DNA of 64,000 bases. Source: Acanthochromis polyacanthus (Eukaryota > Chordata > Actinopteri > Pomacentridae). How positions within the stretch are numbered: position 1 is the first letter of the stretch; the number at the start of each line of letters is the position of its first letter. Positions 1 through 12,580 of the stretch are shown here, piece after piece. The stretch covers positions 23,137,847 through 23,201,846 of the forward strand of contig NC_067135.1 of assembly GCF_021347895.1 (NCBI RefSeq). Direction: 5' to 3'. Below the pieces are notes generated by a model. The model searched no databases, was not told the DNA's origin, and saw nothing but the letters and a program-made list of their open reading frames with translations. The translations under genes were made by a program, and so were the position numbers.

Positions 1-21
1 TTAAAATATTTTAATCAGTTG

Positions 22-734
22 TTTTGATCATAAAGTAAAATACTAGATTGCTCATTGGTGTTTTGTCAATTTGACCACTTTCAACTTTTGTCGTTTGTCT
101 CGTTTTTGTTGTTTTGTGTTTCCTTTTTGTCTCGCTTGTGTTTTTCATCTTATTTTTATTATTTTGTGTTTCACTTCATTTGTTGTTTTGTGTATCGTTT
201 TGTGTTTTTGTCTCGCTTGTGTTGTTTGTCTACTTTTTTGTTGTTTTGTTTCTTGCTTTTGTCATTTTTTTGTCTCATTTGTCATTTGTCCAATTTTTTG
301 TTGCTTTCTAACTTTTTGTCAAATTTATTGTCTCTTTTTTGTTTTGTTTCATGTCCTTTGACTATTTTTGTTGTTGTTTTGGTGTTTCACTTTTGTAATA
401 TTTGTTGTGTTTTGATGTTTTTTGTCTTTTTTGTCATTTGTCTCATGTTCTTTGTCAGTTTGTTTCTCGTTTTTGTCATGTTTCCATATTGTCTCGCTTG
501 TGTTTTTTGTCTATTTTTGGTCACTTTTGCCATTTTTGTCTTGTTTTTGTCGTTTGTCCATTTCTTTGCTCGCCTTCTAACTTTTTAGTTTTATTTTTGT
601 CTCTTATTTTGTTTTGTGTCGTTTTTCTATTTATTTTTTGTCATTTTGTTTCTCGCTTTTGTCATTTGGTGACTCATGTTTGTAATATTTGCTTGGTGTC
701 ATTTTGATCATCGAGTAAAATACTACATTGTTCA
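22..734. repeat. T-rich degenerate tandem array bounded by direct repeats
   Basis: The interior (about 55-700) is a T-rich tandem array made of variants of TTTTGTCATTTTGT, TTTTGTGTTTC and GTCTCGCTTGTG, with a loose period near 20 bp. Open frames read across it on the plus strand give only F/C/L/V-rich low-complexity peptides and are not genes. The array sits between two copies of a sequence of about 33 bp, at 22-54 and 702-734, differing at about five positions; both contain AGTAAAATACTA. This suggests a macro-repeat of about 680 bp, or a duplication that enclosed the array. Confidence 0.8.
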
Positions 735-1475
735 GTTCCAGGTAGCTGTGACAAAATGTTTTGTATCTGTGATCTGGAAGTTGTAATGTGTAAATGATAC
801 ACTGAAACATAATGCTGTTGAAGCTTGAATTAATTTTTCTTACGAAATTTCAGCTTGTTCAAGATGTTTTGTAAAAAGATGTGAACTTTTTTGCACTAAA
901 ACGAAAGAAAAATGTGGAGTTGTGGAGAGGTTATTTATAGGTTATTGTGCTGTGATTTTACTGGTCACCAGAGATCAAATTACACTGAATGTGGCTCTGA
1001 ACTAAAATCAGTTTGACACTCCTGCTGTAATGAATGAAAATTAAGACATATATATTTACCTAATTGCTTTTTGTTCCTCTTCAACGTTTTCACATTAAAT
1101 TATACCCTAGAAATTCTAAATAATCTTCCAAACAAAAGGAAAGAAATCCCTGTGTTGATTTGGTTTATTTATGAGCTTTAATTAATACATGAGAACTCAC
1201 AGAAGCTGTTTGTACAACATCTTATTTTCATTATTTAAATTTAATTTGCAGTCATTTTTAAAAAAGAGAACCACTAATGGGAAGTAATTTAAGAAGAGGT
1301 TGGTTGTAATTGAATCACACTGTTTGTCAACACTTTAGGATAATATGTGACCAAGAGACGTCTGTGCAGGAGTTTCTCTTCTTCTTCAGATGGTGAACCA
1401 CCAGTACGACCCAGTTCCATAAAAAACGTTATTATAGAAGAAGTTATAAGGAACAAGAGCAATCCGAGATTTCTG
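735..1475. other. Anonymous AT-rich sequence
   Basis: I recognise no gene, RNA or known element here. The sequence is AT-rich and non-repetitive, with many stops in every frame. Confidence 0.6.
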
Positions 1476-1700
1476 ACCTCCGCCAAGGGAAGATGTTGGA
1501 AAATCTAAATCCGGATCCACAATCCAGATCCTTAACCTGATCAACACAAAATTTGAATGGAATCTTCCCTGAGCCAAGATCCACCTCTGGTGAAAATTTT
1601 ATGAAGATCCGACAAGCAGTTTCCGAGAAATCATGTCCACAGGCAGGCACACAGACAAATAAATAAACGGACCTGATCGCATAACCTCCTTGGCGGAGGT
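1476..1700. mobile_element. Small repeat with CCTCCGCCAAGG inverted ends (MITE-like)
   Basis: A 13-bp inverted repeat, ACCTCCGCCAAGG at 1476-1488 and its complement at 1688-1700, encloses about 225 bp without coding potential. From memory, the end with CTCCTTGGCGGAGGT resembles a dispersed repeat common in fish genomes, but I cannot assign a superfamily. No clear target-site duplication is visible at these ends, so the element may extend further. The open frames inside are short and not conserved. Confidence 0.45.
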
Positions 1701-1769
1701 AATAAGGCTAAATAAAACATTTATAAAGGTATTGTCAGTCAGTAGAAGGATCTGCTGCAACAGGATCCA

Positions 1770-1990
1770 CACAGAATGACACAAAGAGAAACTCAAAATG
1801 GCAAAAGACAAGAAAAAATGCTGCAAAATGTTAACAAGGAAACGAAACTGCTCGAAAGACACAAAAAACAAGTGTTAAAAGCTGCTAAATGTCTACAGAA
1901 AGTCCCAAAATGATGACAAAAAGATGCAATATGTACTCAAAAGGCCTAAAAAAAATGACTGCAAAGCCATGAAGAATGAAACTCTTTGGA
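1770..1990. repeat. A-rich degenerate tandem array
   Basis: This short array has the same character as those at 6.8-14.6 kb: repeated CAAAATG, ACAAGAAAAA, CCCAAAATGATGACAAAAAG and ATGCAATATG blocks on the plus strand. It is strongly diverged and ends near 1985. Confidence 0.7.
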
Positions 1991-2848
1991 GCTTTTTCTT
2001 TTTTTTACCTATTTGGCCTTTACAGTTTTTACAGTTTAGGGATGAAGTTTGAGGATGTTCAGATGGTGGTGATGTTAAAATCATGATATCGTCTAAACCA
2101 GAGGAACTAACCCGAGGACGAAATGAGGAATTTGAGAGTTGAGAAGGAGAGCTGTTTGGGCACCAAAAAGACACTCAGAAAACCTGAAAATGGGTTTCCT
2201 CTTTAACACGAGTAGCATCAGACGGGCTAATGGCTGAATCTGAGAGGAATGGCATTTCATTCCTCCTCATTACAGCCAAACTGTCGAGTAAACTAACGGT
2301 GCTCATGAGCTCTAGACCAGCTGTTGAACTGCCGGTTATTGTTTTTTTTTTAGGCATGTGACCTTATTTCACCTGGTCTGATGTCGGCACTGCTGCAGAA
2401 ATGATGCTTTGGTGATACTTGTGTCTCTTAAGTGTTTTGCTTGGTGCTGTTTCACACGTCAAATGTCCTGTTCCATTATTCACAGTGAGAACAGCAACGG
2501 AGGTTTAAAAAAATTGAAGTATGCACGTCTCATGAGCCAGAACAAAGACAGATAAAACAACATCCTCTAATCACATGGAGGTAAGGTTTGGGGCTTCAGA
2601 ATGGAGGTAAAGTGGTAAATAAACTGTAGAAATATGAAGTGGTAACTGAAAACACGATGACTTTGGGAGCACAAATATCTTTTACAGGAATTTCCTGATG
2701 AGATTTTGAGATGTTGACACAGAAAAACAAGCTGTGGTCCATTTAGAATGGAAAAAAGTTTATCCTCAGGAGAGAATAAATGTGAAAATGCAAATCCAGT
2801 GATCGTGGACAAAAGTAATCGTTGAGATGATTCTTTCATTTTTGCATT
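1991..2848. other. Anonymous sequence upstream of the first Tc1 element
   Basis: No gene or identifiable element is seen. Short open frames of under 100 codons on the minus strand have no recognisable motif. Confidence 0.6.
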
Positions 2849-2850
2849 TA

Positions 2851-3065
2851 CACACGTGGACAAAATTGTTGGTACCCCTCAGTTAAAGAAGGAAAAACCC
2901 ACAATTCTCACTGAAATCACTTGAAACTCACAAAAGTAACAATAAATAAAAATTTATTGAAAATTAAATAATCAAAATCAGCCATCACTTTTGAATTGTT
3001 GATTAACATAATTATTTTAAAAAAAACAAACTAATGAAATAGGGCTGGACAAAAATGATGGTACC
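2851..3065. repeat. Tc1 copy 1 terminal inverted repeat (3' end of the transposase unit)
   Basis: The outer motif begins at 2851 with CACACGTGG. The inner direct repeat, TGGACAAAAATGATGGTACC, lies at 3046-3065, next to the end of the transposase gene. In the family, transposase binds such repeated sites in the long inverted repeats. Confidence 0.85.
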
Positions 3066-3071
3066 CATAAC

Positions 3072-4208
<1,137 letters not shown>

Positions 4209-4274
4209 TCAATTAAATGACACACCTGAGTTAATCATGTCACTCTGGTCAAATAGTTTTCAATCTTTTATAGA

Positions 4275-4487
4275 GGTACCATCATTTTTGTCCAGGCCTG
4301 TTTCATTAGTTTGTTTTTTTAAATAATTATGTTAATCAACAATTCAAAAGTAATGGCTGTTTTTGATTATTTAATTTTCAATACATTTTTATTTATTGTT
4401 ACTTTTGTGAGTTTCAAGTGATTTCAGTGAGAATTGTGGGTTTTTCCTTCTTTAACTGAGGGGTACCAACAATTTTGTCCACGTGTG
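4275..4487. repeat. Tc1 copy 1 terminal inverted repeat (5' end of the transposase unit)
   Basis: This is the inverted counterpart of 2851-3065. The inner repeat lies at 4275-4294 (GGTACCATCATTTTTGTCCA), and the outer end reads TTTTGTCCACGTGTG before the TA at 4488. Confidence 0.85.
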
Positions 4488-4491
4488 TACC

Positions 4492-4740
4492 TTGTGAGTG
4501 TGGCTGCAGGTGAAATTGAACCCAACCACCAAATTAATTTCATCATTTGGTAGATTGGTAGCTAAGGGGGCAATTACTTTATCACATGGGGCAAGATGGA
4601 CTGGACAGTACTTTTCCTGGAATAAACGAAACCATCATTTAACAACTGCATTTTAGGTTTTCTTTGTCTCATATTAAAATTAGTTTGATGATCTGGACAA
4701 ATATGCAAAAACACAAGATTTCTGTAGGAGGGAACATACT
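4492..4740 (-). mobile_element. 5'-terminal fragment of an older Tc1-like family
   Basis: The stretch matches, in the same orientation, the region at 28370-28610: shared blocks include TTTGGTAGATTGGTAGCTAA, GGGCAAGATGGACTGG and TTAGTTTGATGATCTGG. It corresponds to the 5' untranslated and terminal-repeat part of the family seen at 27153-28640. No transposase remains here. It abuts the intact Tc1 copy 1. Confidence 0.75.
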
Positions 4741-5154
4741 TGGCTCTGTCCGGTTGGTTGGCTGAAAATACGCATTTTATTTAGAAACTTCACTTCTTAT
4801 GGTGATATTTTGTGGATTCAGCTCCGTCTCCCAATAAAAGACAAACTGATATGTCACAATGAAATGCTTATCCAGATGTGGAGCAACGTTTTTATCATTT
4901 GTGTTGCTGGAAATATAATAAAAAAGCCCAGTACTTGTTCTTCTTGTGGCTCTTTACCTGCTGAAATGCTCATTTTTACCTTTTAATGAACCAAGTTACT
5001 GATCAAAAAGCTGAAAAACACTTAAAAGTCAGAGGAAAACAGGGGACTTGGTTGACAGTAACGCACACATAACAGATACTTCACCCATTGTTGACTAAAT
5101 ATTGGTTATTGCAGCTTTTATAGTTCTTCTGCCCTCGTGCTGGGTTTGAAATGT
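4741..5154. other. Anonymous sequence
   Basis: No gene or clear repeat is seen between the Tc1-like fragment and the T-rich array. Confidence 0.55.
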
Positions 5155-6175
5155 GGTCTTTCATCTACATATTGCAGCTTTTTGTAGTCATTTTGGAACT
5201 TTTTGAAGACATTTTGCATCTTTTTTCTTCATTTTGTAGTCATTTTAAGACTTTTTTTAGACATACTGAATCTTTTTGTAGTCATTTTGGGACTTTCTTT
5301 AGACATTTTGCATCTTTTAATAGTAATTTCATTGCTTTTGTAGTCATTTAGCGTATTTTTGTAGTCATTTTGGGACTTTTTTGATGCTTTGCTTATTTTA
5401 TAATAATTTCATGGCCTTTGTCATCATTTTTATGTCTTTTGTCTACATTTTTCATCTTTTGGTACTGATTTCATTGCTTTCTAAAGGAATTTTGTGGCTT
5501 TTTGTGAACATTTTGCATCTTTTTTCATGACTTTTGCTGTCATTTTGCAGTCATTTTTTCATTTTGTAGTAATTTTGAGACTTTCTTTTAGACATACTGA
5601 ATCTTTTTGTTGTCATTTTGGAACTTTTTGAAGACATTTTGCATCTTTTAATAGTAATTTCATTGCTTTTGTAGTCATTTAGTGTATTTTTGTAGTCATT
5701 TTGGGACTTTTTTGATGCTTTGCTTATTTTATAGTAACTTCATGGCCTTTGTAGTCATTTTTATGTCTTTTGTCTACATTTTTCATCTTTTGGTACTGAT
5801 TTCATTGCTTTCTAAAGGAATTTTGTGGCTTTTTGTGAACATTTTGCATCTTTTTGTCATGACTTTTGCAGTCATTTAGTGGCTTTTTGTAGTCATTTTG
5901 AGACTTTTTTTTTTAGACATATTGCATCTTTTTGTCATCATTTTGGGCCTTACTTTTGACATTTTGAATCTATGAATAGTACTTTCATGGCCTTTGTAGT
6001 CATTTTTAAGTCTTTTGTAGACATTTTCCATCTTTTGGTACTGATTTAATTGCTTTCTGAAGTAATTTTGGGGCTTTTTGTCGTCATTTTGGGTTTTTTT
6101 CTCAATATTTTGCATCTTTTTGCAGCAGTTTCATGATGTTTGTAGTCATTTTGTGGCTTTTTGTCATCATTTTTA
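5155..6175. repeat. T-rich degenerate tandem array with a 331-bp higher-order unit
   Basis: Units of about 20-22 bp, such as TTTTTGTAGTCATTTTGGGA, follow each other for about 1 kb. The strand is opposite to that of the arrays at 6.8-14.6 kb. Within it, about 5228-5558 and 5559-5890 are near-copies of each other: ATAGTAATTT at 5320 recurs at 5651, an offset of 331 bp, and the neighbouring blocks stay in register. Open frames across it are low-complexity artefacts. Confidence 0.85.
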
Positions 6176-6794
6176 GGGGGGAAAATGCATTTTCACAGCA
6201 CTACACAGTTGAAGCCTCATGCAACACACAAGAATGACATCCTATTAACACACACTTCCCTTTATAAAGAAGAATACAGTGACAGCCGTACCCAGCGGAC
6301 ATTTTCTCTGGAGTTGAAATGAAAATTACACCGTAGCATCACACGGCTGAACAAAACAGCAGGTCGCTCAGCGAGGCTCTGGCACCGAAATGATCAGAAT
6401 AGAAAGGTGGAGACACATGGCCCTCATCCACAGAAATGTTTCAAATCCCGGCTCGCTGTTTCCTGAGCTGTGTTTTGGTTTGAACCTGCTGAGAACACAA
6501 TGGAGACCAGCTGAGGTCGAAACATTGTGGATTTGACAGCTTTGAGCTTAAATCGTCCGTTTATATCACTTTCTCTACTTTTTCAGCACGCTGACAGACG
6601 GTCCGGCGCCTCCTCACTGCTTTTGTTTGAAACCGTATCAGTCAGTTTGTGCTAAATTGGCTGAATCGTTCCAAAGACTGTAAACAGAGGCTTAGACATT
6701 TTCCATACAGTGCAGGATTACGACAAGTGTTTCCAGCAGCAGAGAAAATGTAGCTGAAGCTGGATTGTTTAGTCTATAAAACTGTTTAAGACTA
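6176..6794. other. Spacer between oppositely oriented arrays
   Basis: This 600-bp stretch is of more even base composition. I see no gene, RNA or known element. It separates a T-rich array from an A-rich array. Confidence 0.55.
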
Positions 6795-7388
6795 GACAAA
6801 CGACATGACTATGAAAAGATGCAAAATTACTTCAAAAAGTCCCAAAATGACAACAAAAAGATGCAATCTGTATACAAAATGTGGAAAAATTGACAACAAA
6901 AGTTATAAAATTGCTATAAAAAATTGGGAAATGACAAGAAAATGTTCCGAAATGACTACAAAAGCAACAAAATGATGTCAAAAAGCCACAAAATGACTAG
7001 AAAAACATGAAATTACAATAAAAAGATGCAACATCTCTACAAAAAGTCCCAAAATGACTACAAAAAGCAGCAAAATGACTGCAAAAGCATGACAAAATCA
7101 TGCAAAATGTCCACAAAAAGTCTCAAAATGACTACAGAAAGATGCAATATGTATACAAAGGGCCTAAAAATTGAATACAAAAGTCATGAAATTGCGACAA
7201 AAAGATCCGAAATGATGACAAAAAGCCACAAAATAACTACAAAAGCCACAAATGACTTCAGAAGTCATGATATTCCAATAAAAGACGGAAAATGTATCCA
7301 AAAATGCCCAAAAACTGATTAGAAAAGCCAAGAAATTAATACAGGATGCAAAATGACAAGAAAAGTCCCAAAATTATGACAAAAAAGA
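6795..7388. repeat. A-rich degenerate tandem array (left part)
   Basis: Units near CAAAATGACTACAAAAAG, CCACAAAATGATGACAAAAAG and GATGCAATATGTATACAAA repeat on the plus strand. The array is interrupted at 7389 by a TIR element and resumes at 7957. Frames across it give K/T/M/N-rich peptides without homology. Confidence 0.85.
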
Positions 7389-7956
7389 TAGCCTAGCCGC
7401 GCTAGACCCAGCTCTTAAGACACAAGGGTCTAGGAACACTCGACAGGGAGGGAGGCGGGCTAAAAGGTTGTCTTTCAAATCACTCTGCAGCAATTGGGTA
7501 AGTATACAACCAATCAGCAACGAATAGGCTGACGTAGTTCTAAGAGCGCCGGATTGTGGCGAAGTCCCATTAGCTTCCTAACCAGCGGAGCCAACTGATA
7601 TATTAAGGATTTGCCATATCCCGTCGGCATAAGTCCAAATATGTCTTTCTTCTCAATGAAACACTTCAGTGCCGTCCTTTGTTTATCTTTCAAGTTGAAT
7701 TTTAGCTTCAGATCTTTAAGGGCTGTGGCCAAAGCCGAGTCGAAAGATAACTGTTTATTGTGCGCCGGTTGTTTCTGTCAGAATCGTCACGCCTCTGTCG
7801 TCACTTAGTTACGCCCGCCTTCTGACTCTACACTTCATGGTGATTGGTCCGGCCAGTTTTAGGAGCATCCAACCTCGAGCCTTATGGAGGGTAACTCGAC
7901 CCACCCTGGCAGATAATTAAATTCGTTGCCGTGGGTTGTCTAGCGCGGCTAGGCTA
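7389..7956 (-). mobile_element. Non-autonomous TIR element carrying a RecQ-like helicase fragment
   Basis: The 568-bp element has perfect 19-bp inverted ends, TAGCCTAGCCGCGCTAGAC at 7389-7407 and the complement at 7938-7956. It splits an A-rich array. The flanks read ACAAAAAAGA on the left and ACAAAAAGA on the right, consistent with a duplication of about 9 bp with one slipped A. The related copy at 17818-18377 has a perfect 9-bp duplication. A 9-bp duplication with TIRs is typical of Mutator-like elements, but no transposase is present, so the superfamily is inference. The minus strand carries a helicase-like open frame. Confidence 0.8.
7514..7777 (-). pseudogene. RecQ-like helicase N-terminal fragment inside a TIR element
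   Basis: The frame is open from just after a TGA (plus-strand end 7777) to 7514, without an ATG at the start. Counting from the TTG at 7732, the peptide contains LKDKQRTALKCFIEKKD, like the motif 0 region of RecQ helicases, then LMPTGYGKSLIYQL (residues 34-47), a RecQ-type Walker A with GK at 40-41. The similarity ends after YQLAPL, where the DNA reads CTG/GTTAGG, a possible splice donor; an AG acceptor-like site precedes the conserved part. All later helicase motifs (DEAH, motifs III-VI) are absent. I infer an exon captured by, or surviving from, a larger transposon; it cannot be a working helicase. Confidence 0.7.
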
Positions 7957-8092
7957 ACAAAAAGATGGAAAATGTCTACAAAAAGTTCCAAAATCATAAC
8001 AAAAACATGCAATATGTACACAAAAGGCCTACAAATGACAACAAAAGCCATGAAATTACTATAAAAAGCCACAAAATGATGACAAAAAACGT
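7957..8092. repeat. A-rich degenerate tandem array (right part)
   Basis: This continues the array of 6795-7388 after the inserted element, with the same ACAAAAAGATG, GCAATATGTACACAAAAGG and CCACAAAATGATGAC blocks. Confidence 0.8.
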
Positions 8093-9224
8093 GGCCCAGT
8101 GTACACTCTGGATCATTTTATGAGAACTCAGATTCTCTCAGCTGCAATGCTCCTCTGCACTGTGATGAAATTAATCCCATTTGTGTGTAAAAACTTTTTT
8201 CTTTACGCTTGGAGAATGTAAGCTTCTTATCCGTCGCCGGTGGAGCAGCCCAAAGACGACGGAATATTCAGAATGTGGATCACTGCAGGATGGAAATGCT
8301 TTTTGTTGTGAATGGAAGTGGGATAATTGCTCAACAAACATAATTGAATTAAATGTACTTTAAGGATTATGATTATGATTATTATTATTATTTAAGCATC
8401 ATGATTGGAAGCAGGATAAGGTGGAGTCCATTTAATTACAGAACTGGTGATGGAATTCTGATTATCCTTAATGAGGACTTTATTCTCATTATTGAAGCGC
8501 TACTTGCTAAAAAAAAAAAAAAATCTTCACAATCTGCTTTCTCTTTAAAGAGAGAAAACTTAACTTCCAAAAGCATGACTTTGATGTGGTAACTGCAGAA
8601 GAACAATCACATGATGCATTAAATGCCTCTCTGATGTGAGCTTGAAGCAGAAAGTTTATTCAAACAGATGGACAAACATTGACTGTAAACTTTACAAACA
8701 GCAGCTGATTTGTTTGCACTATATTCCTCAATAGTTCTTCACAAATTAGTCTAGTTCTGCTTTTAGAAATCATACTGACGTGGGCAAATACATGCTAGTC
8801 TACAAAATTATCAAGTTAAAATGTTTCAGTGTGCTGCAAATGCTAACTTTATATCTTAATTATTTTTTCTCCCCTGCAGCCTGTTGTTTGCCTACATTTC
8901 TAATTTTTGCACATTTTTACTACTCATTAAAACAGTGATTTAAAAATTGCTTCCACACTGTACTAATCTCATCACAGCACATGATTCAAATGATTGTTTG
9001 CTTCATTTCCCAGACACGCTTGATTTCTTCTGTCTCATTTTTTTAAATCTCCGTCTTTATTTAGCTGCTTCAAAAACAAGTTCTCTCAAATCAACTCAGA
9101 AACTAAATGCCACATGATGCACAGTTCGATTTGTGATTTTGTCACCCTGTAAGACACCCAAATAACAAAATAGGTGTAGGTGTATCTTTAAGGCCCAAAA
9201 CAATGATATCATAGTAAAAACAAC
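8093..9224. other. Anonymous AT-rich sequence
   Basis: No gene is seen. A short ATT-rich tract lies near 8367-8392 and a poly-A run near 8511-8522. Frames are short and without motifs. Confidence 0.55.
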
Positions 9225-10090
9225 TAGTAATAAATTAGATAATATGACCGAACGGGCGCATATAGGCACAGAAAGTTCTCTACAGCAAAAACAAATGAAT
9301 AAATTGTAACATTTAAAGGATACATCTGGGAATTTTCTATGTTTTATAGCCAACAATTCCTGTGAAAAGGCAAAAATCAGAATGACTACAAAAAGCCATA
9401 AAATGACTACAAAAGCCATTAAAAGACGCCAAATGTCTAGAAAAAGTCACAAAATTACTACAAAAAGATCCAGTGTGTATACAAAGGTCTAAAAAAGAAC
9501 TACAAAAGTCATGATGTTACTACAAAAGATGCAAAATGACATGAAAAAGTCCCAAAATGACTACAAAAACATGCAATATGTATGCAAAAGACCTAAAAAA
9601 TCATCACAAAAGCCATGAAATTAGTGTGAAAAGATTTAAAAAGTGTACAAAACATTCCAAAATGACCACAAAAAGATGCAATATGTATACAAAAGACCTA
9701 AAAAATCAACACAAAAGCTATGAAATTACTGTGAAAAGATCTAAAAAGTGTACAAAACAATCCAAAACGACTACAAAAGATGCAACATGTATACAAAAGA
9801 CCTAAAAAATCAACACAAAAGCCATGAAATTACTGTGAAAATATCTAAAATGTGTATAAAAAGTCCCAAAATGACTACAAAAAGATGCAATATGTATGCA
9901 AAAGACCTAAAAAATCAACACAAAAGCCATGAAATTATTGTGAAAAGATCTAAAATGTGTAAAAAAAAAGTTCCAAAATGACTACAAAAAAACACAAAAT
10001 GATTGACCGATAACACAAACGGGCACATATGAGAAGCGAAAAGTTGAAAGAAAATGAATGAATGAATTTGAATATTCAAAGGATACAACA
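9225..10090. repeat. A-rich array between direct-repeat flanks, with a 105-bp higher-order unit
   Basis: The array proper runs from about 9378 to 9998. Between about 9571 and 9985 it consists of four copies of a unit of 104-105 bp; ATGCAATATG or ATGCAACATG starts at 9571, 9676, 9780 and 9885. Because 105 is a multiple of three, plus-strand frames stay open and repeat peptide blocks such as KNQHKSHEI. This is a repeat artefact, not a gene. The non-array flanks at about 9246-9330 and 10006-10080 resemble each other (GACCGA, CGGGC.CATAT, AAAGGATACA), as if the flank had been duplicated with the array. Confidence 0.75.
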
Positions 10091-10679
10091 GTGAATATAA
10101 CTTACCAACCTGTTTATCTTTATTCCTCCGGGTCTCATAGCTCCATTAGTATTGAAAAACTATTATTACTGTGAACATACGCTGTAGTTTTTTGTGGAAA
10201 ATCTGTCTGTGATGAGTGGCCGATTTCTTTTAAACTTTGAACAGTCGTGCTCTGACGCATGAAGGATTCAGTCTCACCGTTGTCGTTTCCAGGGAAGTTG
10301 TGCTGACTGAGCGTCCTCTATGTCGGTGATGCTCTGCTTCACAATCTGCTGCTGGACGCGTTCACACCTGCCAGCTGTTGTACAAACACAGTCTGTGGCA
10401 CGCTGAGCGGATGTAGCAGCTGAAGGTTAGACGTTCTATTCAAAGGCACCAACTTTTATTCAGGGAGGAGGCAGAAAGAGAACTATTTATACTCTGTATG
10501 CAGCGTTTTTGTCGACTTGTCCTTCATTAAAATGCTTCTCCTGATGCAGGATGTTGATTTTTAGTTAAAAACTGGGTGATATTTCACTTATTGTTCCCTT
10601 TATAGCAGATAAACTGTCTCAAAATACACATTTATTGAATTATTGTGATAATTGGGGCTTTTTTAAAAAATTGAAATTA
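10091..10679. other. Anonymous spacer sequence
   Basis: No gene or known element is seen; composition is more balanced than in the arrays on either side. Confidence 0.55.
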
Positions 10680-11150
10680 TTATAAGCCACAAAATGACTA
10701 CAGAAGCCATGACATTACTATAAAAAGATACAAAATGTCCAGAAAAGGTCCCAAAGTGATGACAAAAAGCCACAAAATGACTGTAAAAACTCACAAAATG
10801 AAAAACAAAAGCCACAAAATGACTACAAAAGTCATGAAATTACTATAGAAAGATACAAAATGTCCAGAAAAGGTCCCAAAGTGATGACAAAAAGCCACAA
10901 AATGACTACAAAAGTCATGAAATTACTATAGAAAGAAACAAAATGACAAGAGAAAGTCTCATAATGTCTACAAAATGCCAAAAATGACAACAAGAACCCA
11001 CAAAATGATGACAAAAACCAACAAAACGACAACAGAAGCCATGAAATTACGATTAAATAGATACAAAATGTCCAGAAAAGGTCCCAAAATGATGACATAA
11101 AGTCACAAAATGATTACAAAAGCCCTGAAATTACTCTAAAAAGAAAAAAT
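10680..11150. repeat. A-rich degenerate tandem array
   Basis: Units such as CCACAAAATGACTACAAAAG and GATACAAAATGTCCAGAAAA repeat. The latter block starts at 10725, 10850 and about 11049, so larger units of 125 bp and about 200 bp are also present. The minus-strand frame across it is low-complexity (W/F/L/S-rich). Confidence 0.8.
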
Positions 11151-12169
11151 AGACTAAAATATGTAAATAGGTGAAAGAATGGAGGAGTCGATGAACAAAA
11201 TTAATTCTAAGAAGAAGAAGAATTCAATCAAATTTATTAAATCTATCAAAGTCTTGCTTAAAAGGTAGATCTTGAGTTTGCTTTTAAACATACCAACACT
11301 CTCTGCCTCACTGTATGTTTTTGTTCTGGGTTTAGGTTTAACTAAAAAGCAACCTGAAGCTTCTAGAGGGTTCTGCCGTTTCCTATATGGGCTCTATTGC
11401 ATATTGTGTATGGAGATCTCAACACCGTTGTTCCAACACCGGTAATCTGTCTCAAAATATTATTCAAAATCAAGAGTGCTGATCATCGAAAAAAGACAAC
11501 AAATGTCGAGATGAGATGGTTGTTGGATGAGAGAAGGTGTAACAAGAGGCTCAGAAGAAAGGATGAAGGGGTTTAACAAATACACAAATGCATTTAAACG
11601 CAAAAGACACTTTTTAGAAACGCAAACTGACTTCTGTCATCTGGAAAACACACTCCTATCAAAGGTTTTCCTAAGTTAAACCAAAAGAACCACCTTCAAA
11701 TGTCTGAAAAAATAGATGTGGATGTTTATTTACACAGAACAGCTGTGTAATTCTAAGTCTTGCATCAGGAATAGTCCCTTTCTGCAAGAGAGAATACCAA
11801 TTAGAGTTTTGTTATGCATTGTAAAAGTAATACAGCAAGCAAGACTTGTAGTTGTGTACAATTTGCAACAAACAGGAAACACAGTTAGGGTTCCTCTAAT
11901 CCTAACTCGCTCTTTTGTTTGCACAAATCGTCGCTGCAGTGCATATTTATTAGATGTTCAGTCAAAGATGGAAATGAAACTAAATCAAACATGACACAGT
12001 GTTAAGAAAACTTGATTTAATTCCCTTCTTTTATGAGTTTATAGAATCAACTCTTATTTTTAAGAAGCTGAGACACTGTGACACTGTCCCTGTCGGTTTC
12101 TTTTACAAAACCGATACGTCAGCTTGGATTTGCTGCCCTGTTTATTGGTTAAGGCAAATTTAACACACG
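11151..12169. other. Anonymous sequence
   Basis: No gene is recognised. A frame of 92 codons at 11716-11994 (+) has no domain that I know and overlaps a minus-strand frame, so I do not call it. Confidence 0.55.
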
Positions 12170-12580
12170 GTGACTACAAAAGCCATGAAATTACTAGAAA
12201 AAGTCTCAAAATGACAACAAAAGCCACAAAATCGCCACAACAAGATGTTAAATTTCTAGCAAAAGTACCCAAACTGATGACGACAAGGTGCAATGTGTGT
12301 ACAGAAGGCCTAAAATGTGACTACGAAAACCATGAAATTACTACAAAAAGAATCTAAATGACAAGAAAAAGCCCCACAATATCTACAAAAAAGAAAAATG
12401 ACGACAAGAACCCACAAAATAAGGGAATAAAGCTACAAAATGATGACAAAAGCCATTAAATTACAACAAAAACACGCAAAATGTCTACAAAAAGTCCCAA
12501 AATTACTACAAAAGCCACAAAATTACTACAGAGGCCACTAAGCCACTATAAAAAGATGCAAAAAGTCTAGAAAAAGTCCC
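12170..12580. repeat. A-rich degenerate tandem array
   Basis: Repeated blocks include GACTACAAAAGCCATGAAAT, TACTAGAAAAAGTC and CAAAATGACAACAAAAG, with the same period and strand as the arrays at 6.8-11.1 kb. Confidence 0.8.

Noticed and set aside
55..588. 177-codon frame on the plus strand, hydrophobic, like a membrane protein
   Set aside because: The F/L/V/C-rich peptide results from a T-rich tandem array; other frames of the same strand give similar products.
9557..9981. Repeated K/T/N/H-rich peptide resembling a repeat protein
   Set aside because: It is explained by the 105-bp unit being a multiple of three; no start context, splice sites or conservation can be seen.
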